From positions 70,631,274 to 70,695,273 of the forward strand of contig CM035808.1 in assembly GCA_020466095.1 (NCBI GenBank): a stretch of 64,000 bases of DNA, given 5' to 3'. Shown here one piece after another: positions 9,276-19,302 of this stretch. A program made the position numbers and the translations under genes. The stretch's first letter is position 1. Each line of letters opens with the position of its first letter. This DNA is from Chlorops oryzae (taxonomy: Eukaryota; Arthropoda; Insecta; Diptera; Chloropidae). The notes under the pieces are model-generated. The model was not told the DNA's origin. It saw nothing but the letters and a program-made list of their open reading frames with translations, and searched no databases.

Positions 9276-9441
9276 AGTCCTGTTCCATACTAGGCTACAG
9301 TCGCCGGAGACACATTTTGTTTTGAAGAAGAGAGAGGGCCGGGGAAGAGGGAGGGGTGCTGTTTTCTCTCTTCTCCGACCGTCCCTCGCCTTCAAAACAA
9401 AATGTGTCTCCGGCGACTGTCGCCTAGTATGGAACAGGACT
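9276..9441. repeat. 166-bp near-perfect hairpin (foldback)
   Basis: Arms of 52 bp, beginning AGTCCTGTTCCATACTAGGC, face each other with a single mismatch; the loop of about 62 bp is GA-rich then CT-rich. No target duplication is obvious. It could be a snapback MITE. The transcript would form a long, almost perfect double strand. Confidence 0.88.
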
Positions 9442-9607
9442 CAGGAAGTCAAAGCACTTAATTTGCCAAGTGGGGAATCATCTTGAGCAAAAAAGTTTGT
9501 TCACGTTATTTTTATTTAATTGGTAACGAGAATTGTAGTTTTGTTTTCTGTTACTAAAACACTAAAAAATTACTGATTTGTTTAAAATTAAAACCAAAAA
9601 AAAAAAA

Positions 9608-10236
9608 AGATAAGGTGTTATAGTCACGCGAGCCTGACAATAAAATACCCGACATAGACACACATGTTTAAATAATTTTTGAACCACGCCCAAAACACAC
9701 AACCATTCAGAAAGAATATTCAAGTGGTTTTTAGGGCCATTAGGGGCCCCATATACTGATATTTGTTGAAATTCTTTATGAAAACCGACCCTTTGACACG
9801 CCCACTTTTCCAATTTTTTTTTTTGATTTTCTAATCGGAGTCTTAAATATACGCTTAAATTCTAACTTTCATTGAAATATTGCGAAAAAGTACGATTTTG
9901 AGGCGGTTTTGGGCTTTTTGTGACAGACCCTAGGACTGGAGGTACCCCTAAAAATGGTCCGATCGGGTCCATTCTCGAACTTGTTCTTACTCATGTCTCT
10001 GTGAGTGCGCATACTATAATATTTAGTCAAGATAGCTCAACCCCTTTCTATAAGAAATCTGTATACAACAGACGGCCAGTCAGACGGACATGAACAATCG
10101 AATCTCCGGTGACGCTGATAATTTCTATATTTTTTTTTTTGTATTGTCTATCTCGACTGGTTCTGGGTGTTACACACAACCACACAAACGCAATATATCC
10201 TCGACACAGAGTGTGTCGGGTATAAAAAGGGAAATT
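9608..10236. repeat. mini-me/DINE-1-like dispersed repeat
   Basis: The left end holds ATACCCGACA and the right end TGTCGGGTATAAAAAGG, an inverted pair. Just inside the right part is a short run of GACGGCCAGTCAGACGGACA, the GTCY-type microsatellite known from mini-me/DINE-1 repeats of flies. No coding region. Boundaries are approximate. Confidence 0.5.
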
Positions 10237-10553
10237 GGTTGTGTAGTTGTTTTTTTTTACAGCTTCGGCTTCGGTCTTCGGCCGAAGTTTAAGCCAATGG
10301 CCGAACATCGGCTTCGGCTTCGGCCAAAAATTTCACCTTCGGTCGGACTCTAGTTAAATTCTGATAAAAACCTTTTTTTATTCGGAATTTTTTGGTAAAA
10401 TGTACTTGCCAAAATCAATTTTCGTCGATTTAATCCTTAAATTTTTGAAATAAAAATTTTTTTATCCATAGAATGGGAGCACATAAATAGCACATAATTC
10501 CCACCTATAAACAATTTTTAAAAAAAATCGTAAAGTGCGAATTTTTGCGGTGT

Positions 10554-10688
10554 CAAGCTACACCCCCCCTTTCATACAAATTACTTTTGTCCTTAAAATC
10601 TGACAAGGACGAGCACAAAATTTTTTAAGTCGGTAGATAAATAGCACATAAAAATTTTTTGATTTCATGAAAAGGGGGGTGCAGCTTG
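10554..10688. repeat. 135-bp inverted-repeat element
   Basis: Begins CAAGCTACACCCCCC and ends in nearly its reverse complement (GGGGGGTGCAGCTTG), giving arms of about 22 bp with two or three differences. The sequence after it (10690-10800) contains two or three copies of GATAGTGCAATTTCGATTTT. A small foldback or MITE of unknown family. Confidence 0.55.
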
Positions 10689-10899
10689 ACGCACCTAGTG
10701 ATAGTGCAATTTCGATTTTTAATACCACTACCCATGTAGTGATCAATGATAGTGCAATTTCGATTTTAAATAACACAACCTATAGAGTGGTAGTGCAATT
10801 CTACTTAACTACCACTAACCATGTTGTGGAAGTTAAATATTAATATCACAACCACAAAAAAAAAATTGTAGTTGAATTTCCAATTAGTGCAATATGCCC

Positions 10900-11800
10900 A
10901 TCTATGCCCCAAAGAAACCAAGTCTTGATCGTGCAAGAGCTGGATAGTAGCATTATACGTGTTCCACGGTTTCCTTTTACCCTGGCTCAAAACACCACCG
11001 AAAGAGCTCTGTGGGTGCTAAGTTCATATTATGCAGGTGAGCATGCAGTAGGCAGAGTCCAGTTGGTAACTAAACTAAGATCCTGCTCGCAAAAGTTTCA
11101 ATAGGAACTCTGGGTCATTCCTTTTGTATGAGTTACATAGTATTTTTGCGTGTCTGCACGTTGGGGTATTGCGCCATCTGTGTACGGCAGATCTGATAAG
11201 TTTTTCATTTAGGTTGTACTTGACGGACGCTAGTGGAGAGGGTACGTCATCCGAAACTTCAGGGAGAGTAGCTCTTTTGCACTTTTATGTTTTCTCCGAG
11301 GCTGTTGAGGGCGTTCCTGGAACCCAAATCGAGTTTGGATTCGATTACACCAGATACTACAGCTTTGATTGCTGCTTGGCTATCTATACGAATGTTAGAC
11401 TGTTACGAGTTTTTGCCATTAGTGCGAGTTTTGCCGCATCACCTGAAGTGAAGATTTCAGCCTGAAAAAGGCTGCAGTAGTCAGGTAGTCTTAAGAATCG
11501 GTCTATATTGAGCTCGTGGCGGTAGGCAGCGCCGTCTTCGATCCGTTTGTGTAAGAATTTAAAACCCCATCGTGGTGGGCTACTTGCGCGATGAGTTCTG
11601 TATCAATGGTAGCTTTGAATCCTCTTCTATAATTTGATTGTGGAGTGACGTAGCAAGTTCCCCCGCAAATTATTCACCAAGACAGCTGTGTCCATAGCTT
11701 CTCTTCTTGAATTTCCCCGAAGCAGTGAACCGCAGCGCAGCTTTCTTTGCTGAAAAAGTAGCTTAAAGGTCACCCATTACGTGTCGACAGATAAAATTTA
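10900..11800 (-). pseudogene. Degenerate LINE RNase H region
   Basis: Read on the minus strand, with several frameshifts, the segment gives YTNGSK near 11550, then RLPDYCSLFQAEIF near 11480, SQAAIKA near 11375 and ETVEHV..CYYPALARSRLG near 10940. These are the ribonuclease H blocks and the C-terminal Cys-His tail of RNase H-bearing LINEs (I, R1 or LOA type). No intact frame remains. Apparent plus-strand frames here are antisense by-products. Confidence 0.6.
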
Positions 11801-12075
11801 TATATATGAGGGAAAATAAAGAGCTAATTCATCGAATCGAAAAGGAAATGTCTAGTCAAATAAGCAAACTGTTCTGTTTTAAATATTCAGTAAATAGTTA
11901 TGAAGTACCTGGTTCGTTTTAGCTTCATTTGAGTATGATCGACGGTGCAGTGGTAAACGTATTGTCTGGAAGAAATTCCACAAGTGTTTCCTATTTGTGT
12001 GGTTCCACTCCTTAGGTCATGAATTCCTTTCATGCTTTTCCAAGATCAATCGAAGATAAATATAAAATATACGGA
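11801..12075. other. Unassigned stretch beside element A
   Basis: I see no coding likeness. It adjoins the truncated 3' LTR of element A, and none of it matches the far flank of A at 30910, so some sequence has been lost or rearranged here. Confidence 0.4.
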
Positions 12076-12763
12076 TTTCATCCCAGCGTCTTCCAAATAA
12101 TAATAAGACTTTTATTTGGTTTAAAATCTTTTATTTTAAGGTAGGACCGTATTCAGCCGAAGCCAGAATCAGTCGTCCAAACCTTGTAGACGATTAAACT
12201 CCAATTGTTGTTTTCTTAAGCATTCTAATTTCTTTTATACTTATTCCAAGAGAGGAGAAATGTTATGTATATATAAATGTTATGTATATGTAAATGTTAG
12301 GTATCTATAAATGTTATGTATATATCTTATGTATTTATAAATGCTGATTCAAAAGAGGAGAAATGCCGCACAGAATTTGGCTGACATTTGAGAAGTGTCA
12401 AATGACCAATTTTGGGTTATGCCCAATTGAATCGATATTGGAATTCTGTCATAACACAATATCGGCTCATGCATTGCATGTGTTTAGTTGCCTGCGTTTG
12501 ATGTTTTGACCTTCACTTCTTTCAATGCTATAAGTGCATTGCTCGAAGTGTTTGGTTACATTCCGTTGGCTTGCATTTGATGTTTCGGCCTTCGTTCCGT
12601 TCAATGCTATAAGTGCTTTGCTCGAAGTGTCTTGTTACATATGCTTTCAGGCATACAGGGCCGTAACGTAAATTAACCGTGCAGGGTCGGTATGTGAAAT
12701 GAGATTTAAGGCGCTAAGGCGATTTAGGGCGCTAAGGCGCTTATGTGTCATATTCATGCAACA
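12076..12763 (-). repeat. 3' LTR of element A, outer end truncated
   Basis: The inner edge at 12763 begins TGTTGCATGAAT on the minus strand, directly after the polypurine tract. Bases 12077-12253 match 19131-19297, and 12264-12763 match 30410-30909 base for base in length (500 bp). Below 12076 the likeness to the other LTR ends, where about 42 bp more are expected. Confidence 0.85.
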
Positions 12764-13048
12764 CCTTCCCTCTTTTGTGAAAAATCTTTAGAATAGAGAT
12801 TTTTCATAATTTAATAATGTTAAGGTATAAAGTAAAAAGTATTTATCTTATAAATGTAAAATTAAAATATTAGTTTTTTTTTTTTTTTTCTAAGATGCAT
12901 TTATAATTCGTTTATTAATTTAAATTGATAAATCTAATGAAGTAATATTTTGAAATTTTCATATATTGAGGTAAATTTATTAATTAAAGTATTAAACTAA
13001 TTATTTATTTATTAAGATGATGCGCATCAGTTTAACAGTAATAAATTT

Positions 13049-16000
13049 TTATTGTAATTTTAATCTATTTTTATGTACAATGGCAAATTTATTGCCTATT
13101 TTTATTTTGCAATTTCCTCTATTATCAATTTCAGTAACTTCATATGGGCCTTTGAAAACATTTTCGAATTTGTGACTGGATTCGTCACGGAGGTAGATTT
13201 TATCATTGACTTGAATATTTTGAGGTATTGCCTTTTTGTCATAGTTTGTTTTTGATTGAATTTTGGCATTTTCGATTAATTTAAAGGCTCGCTTTTGGGC
13301 CTCTTGCAACCTAAATTTAAATTCTTTGACGTAATTATCGAAATTATAGACAGGATCAGTTGTTCCATTTAGAAAGTTAAACGGTCTAGGTGTTTTGCCG
13401 TAAACTAATTCGAATGGTGTATAGCCATGAGTCGAGGACGGTGTTGTGTTGAAGCAATAAGCAAAATACTTCAACCAATCGTCCCAATCGGTTTTTTCAG
13501 GAGATAAGTATGACCTGATATACTCATTAAAGGTTCTATGACTTCGTTCCACCATACCGAGTGTTTGGTGATGGTATGGGGTTGAATTTAACTGTTTTAT
13601 ATTGAGTAATTTGCAAAGTTCTAAAAGTATTTGATTTTTATATTCGGTACCTGAGTCTGTAAGTATTTCGTTAATTGGTCCATAAATTAAGATACAATGT
13701 TCAACTATTGCTTTAGCTATTGTTTTAGCAGATTTGTCTGGAACGGGTATGGCTATTAAGTATTTTGTTAATTCGCACATTATCGTTATGCCATATGCGT
13801 TTCCATGTATTGAGGTTGGTAAGGGACCGATTGTGTCAATTTGAATTTTGGAAAATTGTTTTTCAGGTGTTTGTGTTGTGAATAACGGCTCTTTAAAGTT
13901 TTTTCCTGGTTTGTTTAATTTGCATTTTTCGCAATTTTTAACAAATTTTCGAACGTCTTGATTTAGGTTTTGCCAAATGTAGTTATGTTTTATTTTTGTT
14001 AATAGTTTATTAATTCCGCAATGTCCGCCTAGGATTGGATCATTATGGAAAGTGTTAAGAATTTCTAGTTTTCTGTTTTTACTCTTAATTGTTTCGCGAA
14101 TTGGTGTGAGTAAAATAGTGATATTTTTCAAATGAATGTTGCCTTTTTCCTTGAATTCGTGTACACGTACTATATTAAATAGTTCATCGTTTAAAGATAA
14201 CCGTAATTTTTTAGAGTTTAAATTGTCGACTAATTTTTCAAGTCTAGGAAATAATTTCTCTAGAGAGATTTTTCCTTGAGCAATTAAATCTTTTAAATTT
14301 ACTTCTAGAAGTTTGATTTTTCCTTTTAAAATTTTCAAGATTTGCGCGCTTTTGTCATATCTCATGTAAGGCAATTTATTTATTTGTGCATGCTGTAATG
14401 TCTCATATACATGTTGAAAAATATCATTTGAGTTGTTAGGCTTTTCTAATTTTGTAAAAATTGGTTTTGATTTTGATCTTGTTATTATTTGATTAATGTG
14501 GGTAGCGTCGTTGGTTATTTGTTTAATTTGCCCAAAATCAATACGTGATAACGCGTCAGCTCCACAGTTATCTTTGCCTTTTATATATTCGATAACAAAA
14601 TCAAATTCTTCAAGATCCAGAAGCATTCGTGTTAGTTTTGAAGAAGGATTTTTGAGTGAAAATAGGTATGTTAAAGGCTTATGGTCGCTTTTTATAAGGA
14701 ATTGAGTTCCATAAATGTAAGGTTTAAAGAAGATGACTGCCCACTGTATGGCAGTAAGCTCTTGTTCAATAACTGATTTGTTACTTTCGCCTTTTGTGAA
14801 TGTGCGCGATGCGAAAGCTATTGGTAATTGTGTGCCGTTATATTCCTGACTTAAGACTGCTCCACATGCAATTTTACTTGCATCGGTTGTTATACAAAAT
14901 GGTTTATCGAAATTTGGATATTGTAATATTTGGGGCTTTAATAGTGAGTTTTTAAGATAATTAAATGAGTTTTCGCATTCCTTTGACCAGATGAATTCTG
15001 TTTTCTTCCTTGTCAAACGTGTTAAATGAATAGAGTAAGATGAAAAATTCGGAATAAATCTTCTATAATAATTTACAAAAGCTACGAATCTACGTGTTTC
15101 GTCTGCATTAGTTGGTTGTGGGTAATTTAGGATTTTCTCGAATTTTGTGTCATCTGGAAGAATTCCTGTATCCGTACATTTGTGTCCTAAGAAGGTGACT
15201 TCATGGTTAAAAAAATTGCATTTATCGGGGTGTAATTTTAAATTAGTTTTCCTGCATATTTCAAAAATTAATTTAAGGTTTTCAATCATATGGTTTTCAG
15301 TACATCCTATTACTATAAGGTCATCCATATAGACGAATGCTCTATTTGGGCCTAAGCCTGAGAATGCAAGTGACATCATTCGTTGGAATGAGTTTGGTGC
15401 TATTTTTAAACCATATGGTAGTCTTTTAAATCTGTAGGAACCTGTTGGGCTTGAAAATGATGTTAAGTCTCTAGAGGCTTCATGCAATTCTATTTGGTGA
15501 AAACCTGATATAAGGTCTAGGCATGAAAAGTATTTTGCTCTTCCTAGTTGATCTAAAATGTCATCGATTCTTGGTAGTGGGAATTTATCGGCGACTAATT
15601 TTTTATTAAGTTGCCTATAATCGATTACTAATCTCCAACGTTTTTCTGCATTGCCGGGTAATGACTTTTTGGGTACTAGGAAAATTGGGCTGTTATATTC
15701 GGAGGCAGATGGCTCAACAATGTTATCTTTGATTAGTTTATCTATTTGTCGTTCGATTTCAGGTTTATATGTATGTGGTAGTCTGTAATTTTTGATGTAA
15801 ACTGGGCTTTTATCATTTAATTTGAGTTTTTGTTTATAAAAGTTATTGCAAGTGACACTATCTGTGTCTAAAGCGAAGAAATCTGTGTATGATGAACAAA
15901 GTTTTTGAAGGTTTTCTCTAAATTGAATTGGACAGTTGTTTGATATTTTGGAAAGAATGGTATTATGTCGTTCTTGATTGTTTGCTGTAGGGTTAAATTT

Positions 16001-16690
16001 TATTGTTTGGTAGTTTTCAAGACTTTCTGCTTTAATGGAAAAATTTTCTAATAAAATGTTATTATTTGTTGTATTTAATATGCGAACGTAGGTATTTTTA
16101 TTGTTAACTATTGTATTGGAAATGTAGATGCCTGTTGAAATTTCTTGATTTGGTATTAAAAATTCATCTTCTGGGAACTTTATATATATTTTTCGTATGA
16201 CTTCAGATCGAGCAGGTAGGCTTATTGAATATAGTTTTGGTGCATCTAAAATTTGTAAAGATTCATGTGTATGGAAAAAGCTTGGTCTAATAACGAGAAA
16301 ACTATTGGAATTATTGTAATCAAGTATGCAGTTGTATTTTTTTATGAAGTCAAGGCCAATGATACCGTAACAATGTATTTGAAAATCATTTTGGACTACT
16401 TGAAAGTTATGAGCTAGATAGTAATTTTTCATTAATATTGAACCATGAACATATCCTAAAGTTGTGACTATTCCTTCTCCAATTCCAGTTAAATTAAACG
16501 TAGAATTTTGATTAATTATTGAATTTTTTATACAGTTTTGTTTTATGAGGCTGATGTCAGAACCAGTGTCTAGTAAAAAAATATTTTCTGATTTATTAAA
16601 GGAAGTTTTGACAGTTATGTAGTTATTGAATTTGAGATTAATGCATAGGATTTGATGCGTTTGTGTTAGTTTTGTGGGTATTGCTGAGTT
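13049..16690 (-). CDS. pol: Element A Pol: protease, RT, RNase H, integrase
   Basis: An open frame codes for a Ty3/gypsy polyprotein. The ATG at 16432 gives 1127 residues, but the frame is open further up into the end of gag, where the protease site LLDTGSDISL lies (DTG at 16562-16570), so Pol is probably made by a frameshift from gag. Numbered from the 16432 ATG: reverse transcriptase about 215-400 with YMDD at 368-371; RNase H about 490-610 with TTDAS and SDHKPL; integrase HHCC zinc finger about 790-835; catalytic D866 (QIDTIG), D926 (LTDSGTEY) and E962 (VERSHR), spaced D-35-E as in active integrases; C-terminal domain to the end. No internal stop, so it may be functional. Confidence 0.92.
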   Translation of the reverse strand, partial: NSAIPTKLTQTHQILCINLKFNNYITVKTSFNKSENIFLLDTGSDISLIKQNCIKNSIINQNSTFNLTGIGEGIVTTLGYVHGSILMKNYYLAHNFQVVQNDFQIHCYGIIGLDFIKKYNCILDYNNSNSFLVIRPSFFHTHESLQILDAPKLYSISLPARSEVIRKIYIKFPEDEFLIPNQEISTGIYISNTIVNNKNTYVRILNTTNNNILLENFSIKAESLENYQTIKFNPTANNQERHNTILSKISNNCPIQFRENLQKLCSSYTDFFALDTDSVTCNNFYKQKLKLNDKSPVYIKNYRLPHTYKPEIERQIDKLIKDNIVEPSASEYNSPIFLVPKKSLPGNAEKRWRLVIDYRQLNKKLVADKFPLPRIDDILDQLGRAKYFSCLDLISGFHQIELHEASRDLTSFSSPTGSYRFKRLPYGLKIAPNSFQRMMSLAFSGLGPNRAFVYMDDLIVIGCTENHMIENLKLIFEICRKTNLKLHPDKCNFFNHEVTFLGHKCTDTGILPDDTKFEKILNYPQPTNADETRRFVAFVNYYRRFIPNFSSYSIHLTRLTRKKTEFIWSKECENSFNYLKNSLLKPQILQYPNFDKPFCITTDASKIACGAVLSQEYNGTQLPIAFASRTFTKGESNKSVIEQELTAIQWAVIFFKPYIYGTQFLIKSDHKPLTYLFSLKNPSSKLTRMLLDLEEFDFVIEYIKGKDNCGADALSRIDFGQIKQITNDATHINQIITRSKSKPIFTKLEKPNNSNDIFQHVYETLQHAQINKLPYMRYDKSAQILKILKGKIKLLEVNLKDLIAQGKISLEKLFPRLEKLVDNLNSKKLRLSLNDELFNIVRVHEFKEKGNIHLKNITILLTPIRETIKSKNRKLEILNTFHNDPILGGHCGINKLLTKIKHNYIWQNLNQDVRKFVKNCEKCKLNKPGKNFKEPLFTTQTPEKQFSKIQIDTIGPLPTSIHGNAYGITIMCELTKYLIAIPVPDKSAKTIAKAIVEHCILIYGPINEILTDSGTEYKNQILLELCKLLNIKQLNSTPYHHQTLGMVERSHRTFNEYIRSYLSPEKTDWDDWLKYFAYCFNTTPSSTHGYTPFELVYGKTPRPFNFLNGTTDPVYNFDNYVKEFKFRLQEAQKRAFKLIENAKIQSKTNYDKKAIPQNIQVNDKIYLRDESSHKFENVFKGPYEVTEIDNRGNCKIKIGNKFAIVHKNRLKLQ

Positions 16691-17851
16691 AATGTCCCCA
16701 GTTGGGCATTCTGGGGAGCTGACTCGTTTCCCGGATTTGCTTCGATAGCTCGGACATTGCCAGAACTAGCTCCGCGTCCACCGCCGCGATTGTAGTGGTT
16801 GTAATTTCTATTATTTGAATAATTAGTGTTGCGCTGTTGGTTATACCGTGTATAGCCACCACGTCCCCGGTACCGATTTCTATTATTTGAAAAATTTCCT
16901 CTTCGGGAAAAATTTCCTCGGCTATTGATGTTAAATACCGATCTTGATTCATTTGCCGCGGTGCAACTGTTGACAAATTTTGCAACTGCTTCATTCAGAT
17001 TGCCGAAGTTACCCGATTCCATTATCATTTTTACTCTATCATTACTAGCATTTGTAGTTAATGCTTTAACAGCAATTGAGGTTAAATATTTGATTGCGTG
17101 ATCAGGGTTTAGTCCGTCAGAAATGTATGCATTATGTAATGATTTTGTTAGGTCTTCAATTTCGTTACAAAATGTCGTGGCAGTTTTACTTTGCTGTTTG
17201 GTATTGAGAATTTTTGATGTGATAACGTCAATAGACTCCCCTTTTACTGACGATTTAAGTTTCTGCACTATTTGTGCTATCGTTGATTCTGTATCGATGA
17301 GATTTCTTGCTGTGCCTTTCAATTTGGTTTTTATTAGTGTAACTGCTATTCTTTCGTGTTCCCCTTTTATAAGTTCGACCAGATCGATTGCATCGAGAAA
17401 ACTTCGCAAGTTCTTGGGTTTGCCATCGAAATCTGGGATAAGCTTACTAGCATTATTGAGAAATTCTTGAATTGAAGGCATTTTTTCTGATTTTGTTGAT
17501 TCTGAATCTGAGTCGGAATCTTCAATAAATTTTAAATTAAAAATTGACGTTAAATCTTGTGGTACTTGATCTTTGATTTCAAATTTTTTCAATAATATTG
17601 AGAATTTGTCTTTTAAATTTTGAAAAAAAATTTTTAAATTCAGTTTTATGACTTTCAGTTAGTAATGGAATATATGTTTTAAGCAAGGCCGAGATAGTAT
17701 TGTGTTGAAGTGTTAGATTATTAAAATGTTTTGTTTGCGTTTTGGCTGTTGGGATTTGTGTCTTATTTAGACATTTGTACGATCTATTAAATTCATCTAT
17801 GGAGTCATTGAATTTTTTTTGTATTATTTCCCATTTTTCGGGGCTTGCCAT
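16666..17851 (-). CDS. gag: Element A Gag, two frames joined at an A6 run
   Basis: Capsid/nucleocapsid protein. A first frame (17851-17579, 90 residues) starts MASPEKW and ends just after a run of six A; a second frame (to 16666, 308 residues) continues the likeness. In element B the same region is one frame (apart from a mariner insertion), so A has either lost its frame by one extra A or uses a +1 shift there. The middle part has DFDGKPKNLRSFLDAI and other helical capsid-like blocks; the C-terminal 70 residues are rich in Arg, Gly and Asn (RGRGGY, NRGGGRG), a nucleic-acid-binding tail in place of a zinc knuckle, as in mdg1/412 elements. Confidence 0.8.
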
Positions 17852-17879
17852 TGGTGAGTGAAATCTAAGTCTGTATGCT

Positions 17880-18326
17880 TTAAGCTCTGTGGCGCTGGGG
17901 GGTGTGTCTTAAGACTCTGATAGTCCCGTATGACTCTATCACTTCTATTCCTTGTGAAAATATGATACTATCAAATCTATCTACATTTGATTGAATAAAC
18001 TGAGGTAGGTTTGTCGTGTCATTTGGTATCGGTATGGTAAAAGTTAATTTTCCATTTGGGGTAGATGTCAGTTCAGTAAAGAATATCAAAATCAAAACTT
18101 TCATGATTAAAATTTTATCTAGATTATTAGCTTTGCTTAAATATCTTTTTTTTAGATTTTTATTATGTTGTTTGTAGACTTTAAGCGCAAAATCAATGAT
18201 TGCGATAACTACTAAAATGATCAATAAAATTTCAATTGAGCTAAAATTGCAGGTCTCGCTGTTTGTCTCAATTTCGTTAATTACGTTGGCGTTTGGGTTT
18301 GAAATTTTGGATTCATGTCCTCCCAT
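17880..18326 (-). CDS. Leader ORF-beta of element A: possible myristoylated membrane protein
   Basis: A 148-residue ORF just upstream of gag (stop 28 bases before the gag ATG). It starts MGGHESKIS, which fits the N-myristoylation rule (Gly2, Ser6, Lys7). Residues 10-19 contain NPNANVINEI, shared with element B. A transmembrane helix lies at about 31-49, followed by KVYKQHNKNLKKR, a positive stop-transfer segment, and a second hydrophobic stretch at about 72-84. The rest is soluble-like. B has only the first 61 residues, because a repeat is inserted there. It might anchor particles at a membrane. No family known to me. Confidence 0.6.
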   Translation of the reverse strand: MGGHESKISNPNANVINEIETNSETCNFSSIEILLIILVVIAIIDFALKVYKQHNKNLKKRYLSKANNLDKILIMKVLILIFFTELTSTPNGKLTFTIPIPNDTTNLPQFIQSNVDRFDSIIFSQGIEVIESYGTIRVLRHTPQRHRA

Positions 18327-18686
18327 GTTGAAATTTATGAAATTGATGAGATATATTGTTTGTAGTCCTTTTTTTTCTTTCTTTATTATTATTTTTTTTC
18401 AAAGGTTCAAAAGGAATTGTAAAGTGAAAAAGGAATTTTTAAAAAATTCAAAATTATCCTAAGACAAGGTATTTTATTTAAAAAAAATTTTTTCTCTCTC
18501 TCTTTTTTTTTCTAAAAAAAATCTAACAATTGTTATAAAATTTTCTTGCGAAAGTCGCAATAGACATTGTTGATTTAGTGCAGCTTTATAAGCACTTTAA
18601 CTTGCGAAAATCGCAATAGTTTGTTGTTGATGTAGTGCAGTTTAATAAGCACTTTTACCTTTCCTGTCCTTCAGCTCCTTCTCTAT
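18327..18686 (-). other. Leader spacer of element A
   Basis: Low-complexity sequence between ORF-alpha and ORF-beta. A unit of about 58 bp, marked by CTTGCGAAA(A/G)TCGCAATAG and TAGTGCAG, occurs twice at 18543-18655. Element B has a 75-residue frame in this interval; A has none. Confidence 0.5.
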
Positions 18687-18965
18687 TTAAGTCAGTTCAG
18701 TGGCCATCGATGTGATACTTTTCAAGTCCAATGTTTTTCTTCTTAGCTCCGTTCTGAGAAAAGCTCTTCGGTGTATGAGCTTGGTGATTTTTCCACCACG
18801 TCTCTTAGGTGGACGGACCTTCGGGATTGATGTTAGTTTTTCTTCCTGGTGTTGCTTATGTATTTTTGCCCTCTTGGTTGCTTCCTGCCTGGCCTGATAT
18901 TCGGTAATTGTTAGCGGTCTTGGGCCAGCCGTTGGGTCTTCTAGTGCTTCCTTAAGTGTGGACAT
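18687..18965 (-). CDS. Leader ORF-alpha of element A: small basic protein
   Basis: A 92-residue ORF, the first after the leader. It shares ALEDPTAGPRP near residue 7 and IPKVRPPKRRGGK near residue 48, followed by Arg-rich helix residues, with the ORFs at 942-1343 and 40788-41126. The stop falls earlier than in the other two. It is strongly basic. Probable role, inferred only from charge and place: RNA binding or nuclear entry for the element. Confidence 0.65.
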   Translation of the reverse strand: MSTLKEALEDPTAGPRPLTITEYQARQEATKRAKIHKQHQEEKLTSIPKVRPPKRRGGKITKLIHRRAFLRTELRRKTLDLKSITSMATELT

Positions 18966-19088
18966 CAGTGCCAGATCTCCTTTTTAACGCCAGATCTCCA
19001 GTGTGGTCATCAGTGCCAGATCTCCTTTTTAACGCCAGATCTCCTTGTTTTTTTCGTCAGATCTTCTTGTCCGTGGCTAGGATCGCCA
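18966..19088 (-). repeat. Leader repeats and primer-binding site of element A
   Basis: The PBS reads TGGCGATCCTAGCCACGGAC on the minus strand from 19088. Between it and ORF-alpha are five copies of GGAGATCTGGC-like units (plus strand GCCAGATCTCC), some separated by GTTAAAAA. Repeats at the same place also occur in G, where they form clear hairpins. Confidence 0.7.
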
Positions 19089-19297
19089 TGTAATATGTGG
19101 ATATAATAATTAGGGATACTTTCATCCCAGCGTCTTCCAAATAATAATTAGACTTTTATTTGGTTTAAAATCTTTTATTTTAAGGTAGGACCGTATTCAG
19201 CCGAAGCCAGAATCAGTCGTCCAAACCTTGTAGACGATTAAACTCCAATTGTTGTTTTCTTAAACATTCTAATTTCTTTTATACTTATTCCAAGAGA
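19089..19297 (-). repeat. 5' LTR of element A, first piece
   Basis: Starts at the PBS edge (plus strand TGTAATATGTGG) and matches the 3' LTR (12077-12253) up to CAAGAGA at 19297. Then the BEL fragment C begins after a 5-base filler. The rest of this LTR is found 11.1 kb away at 30410-30909. Confidence 0.85.
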
Positions 19298-19302
19298 AAA
19301 CT

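Larger units (their letters stand above)
8737..10352. mobile_element. Non-autonomous hAT-like element, 1.6 kb
   Basis: The ends are an 18-bp inverted repeat, TAGAGTCCGACCGAAGGT, with the near-identical 8-mers GATAAATT (8729-8736) and GTTAAATT (10353-10360) outside. An 8-bp duplication and a TAGAG/CAGAG-like start point to hAT. Next to both ends lie dense CTTCGG/CCGAAG subterminal repeats (8755-8845 and 10260-10335), as hAT transposases use. No transposase frame is present. A 166-bp hairpin and a mini-me-like repeat sit inside. Confidence 0.75.
12076..19297 (-). mobile_element. mdg1/412-like LTR retrotransposon A, main part
   Basis: Minus-strand Ty3/gypsy element. From its 5' end: LTR (19089-19297 here, continued at 30410-30909), PBS, leader repeats, ORF-alpha, ORF-beta, gag, pol, polypurine tract (12764-12779, read as CACAAAAGAGGGAAGG) and 3' LTR ending at 12763. 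The two LTRs differ by about six bases over the 500 bp compared, so the insertion is fairly young. The outer 40 bp of the 3' LTR are missing and no target duplication can be seen. The RGG-rich Gag without a zinc knuckle and the tRNA-Arg-type PBS fit the mdg1/412 group. Confidence 0.85.

Noticed and set aside
11124..11465. Plus-strand frame of 113 residues
   Set aside because: The minus strand shows RNase H motifs here; the plus frame resembles nothing.
17880..18326. ORF-beta as an envelope gene of element A
   Set aside because: Lies before gag, is too short, and has no signal peptide, cleavage site or Cys-rich ectodomain.
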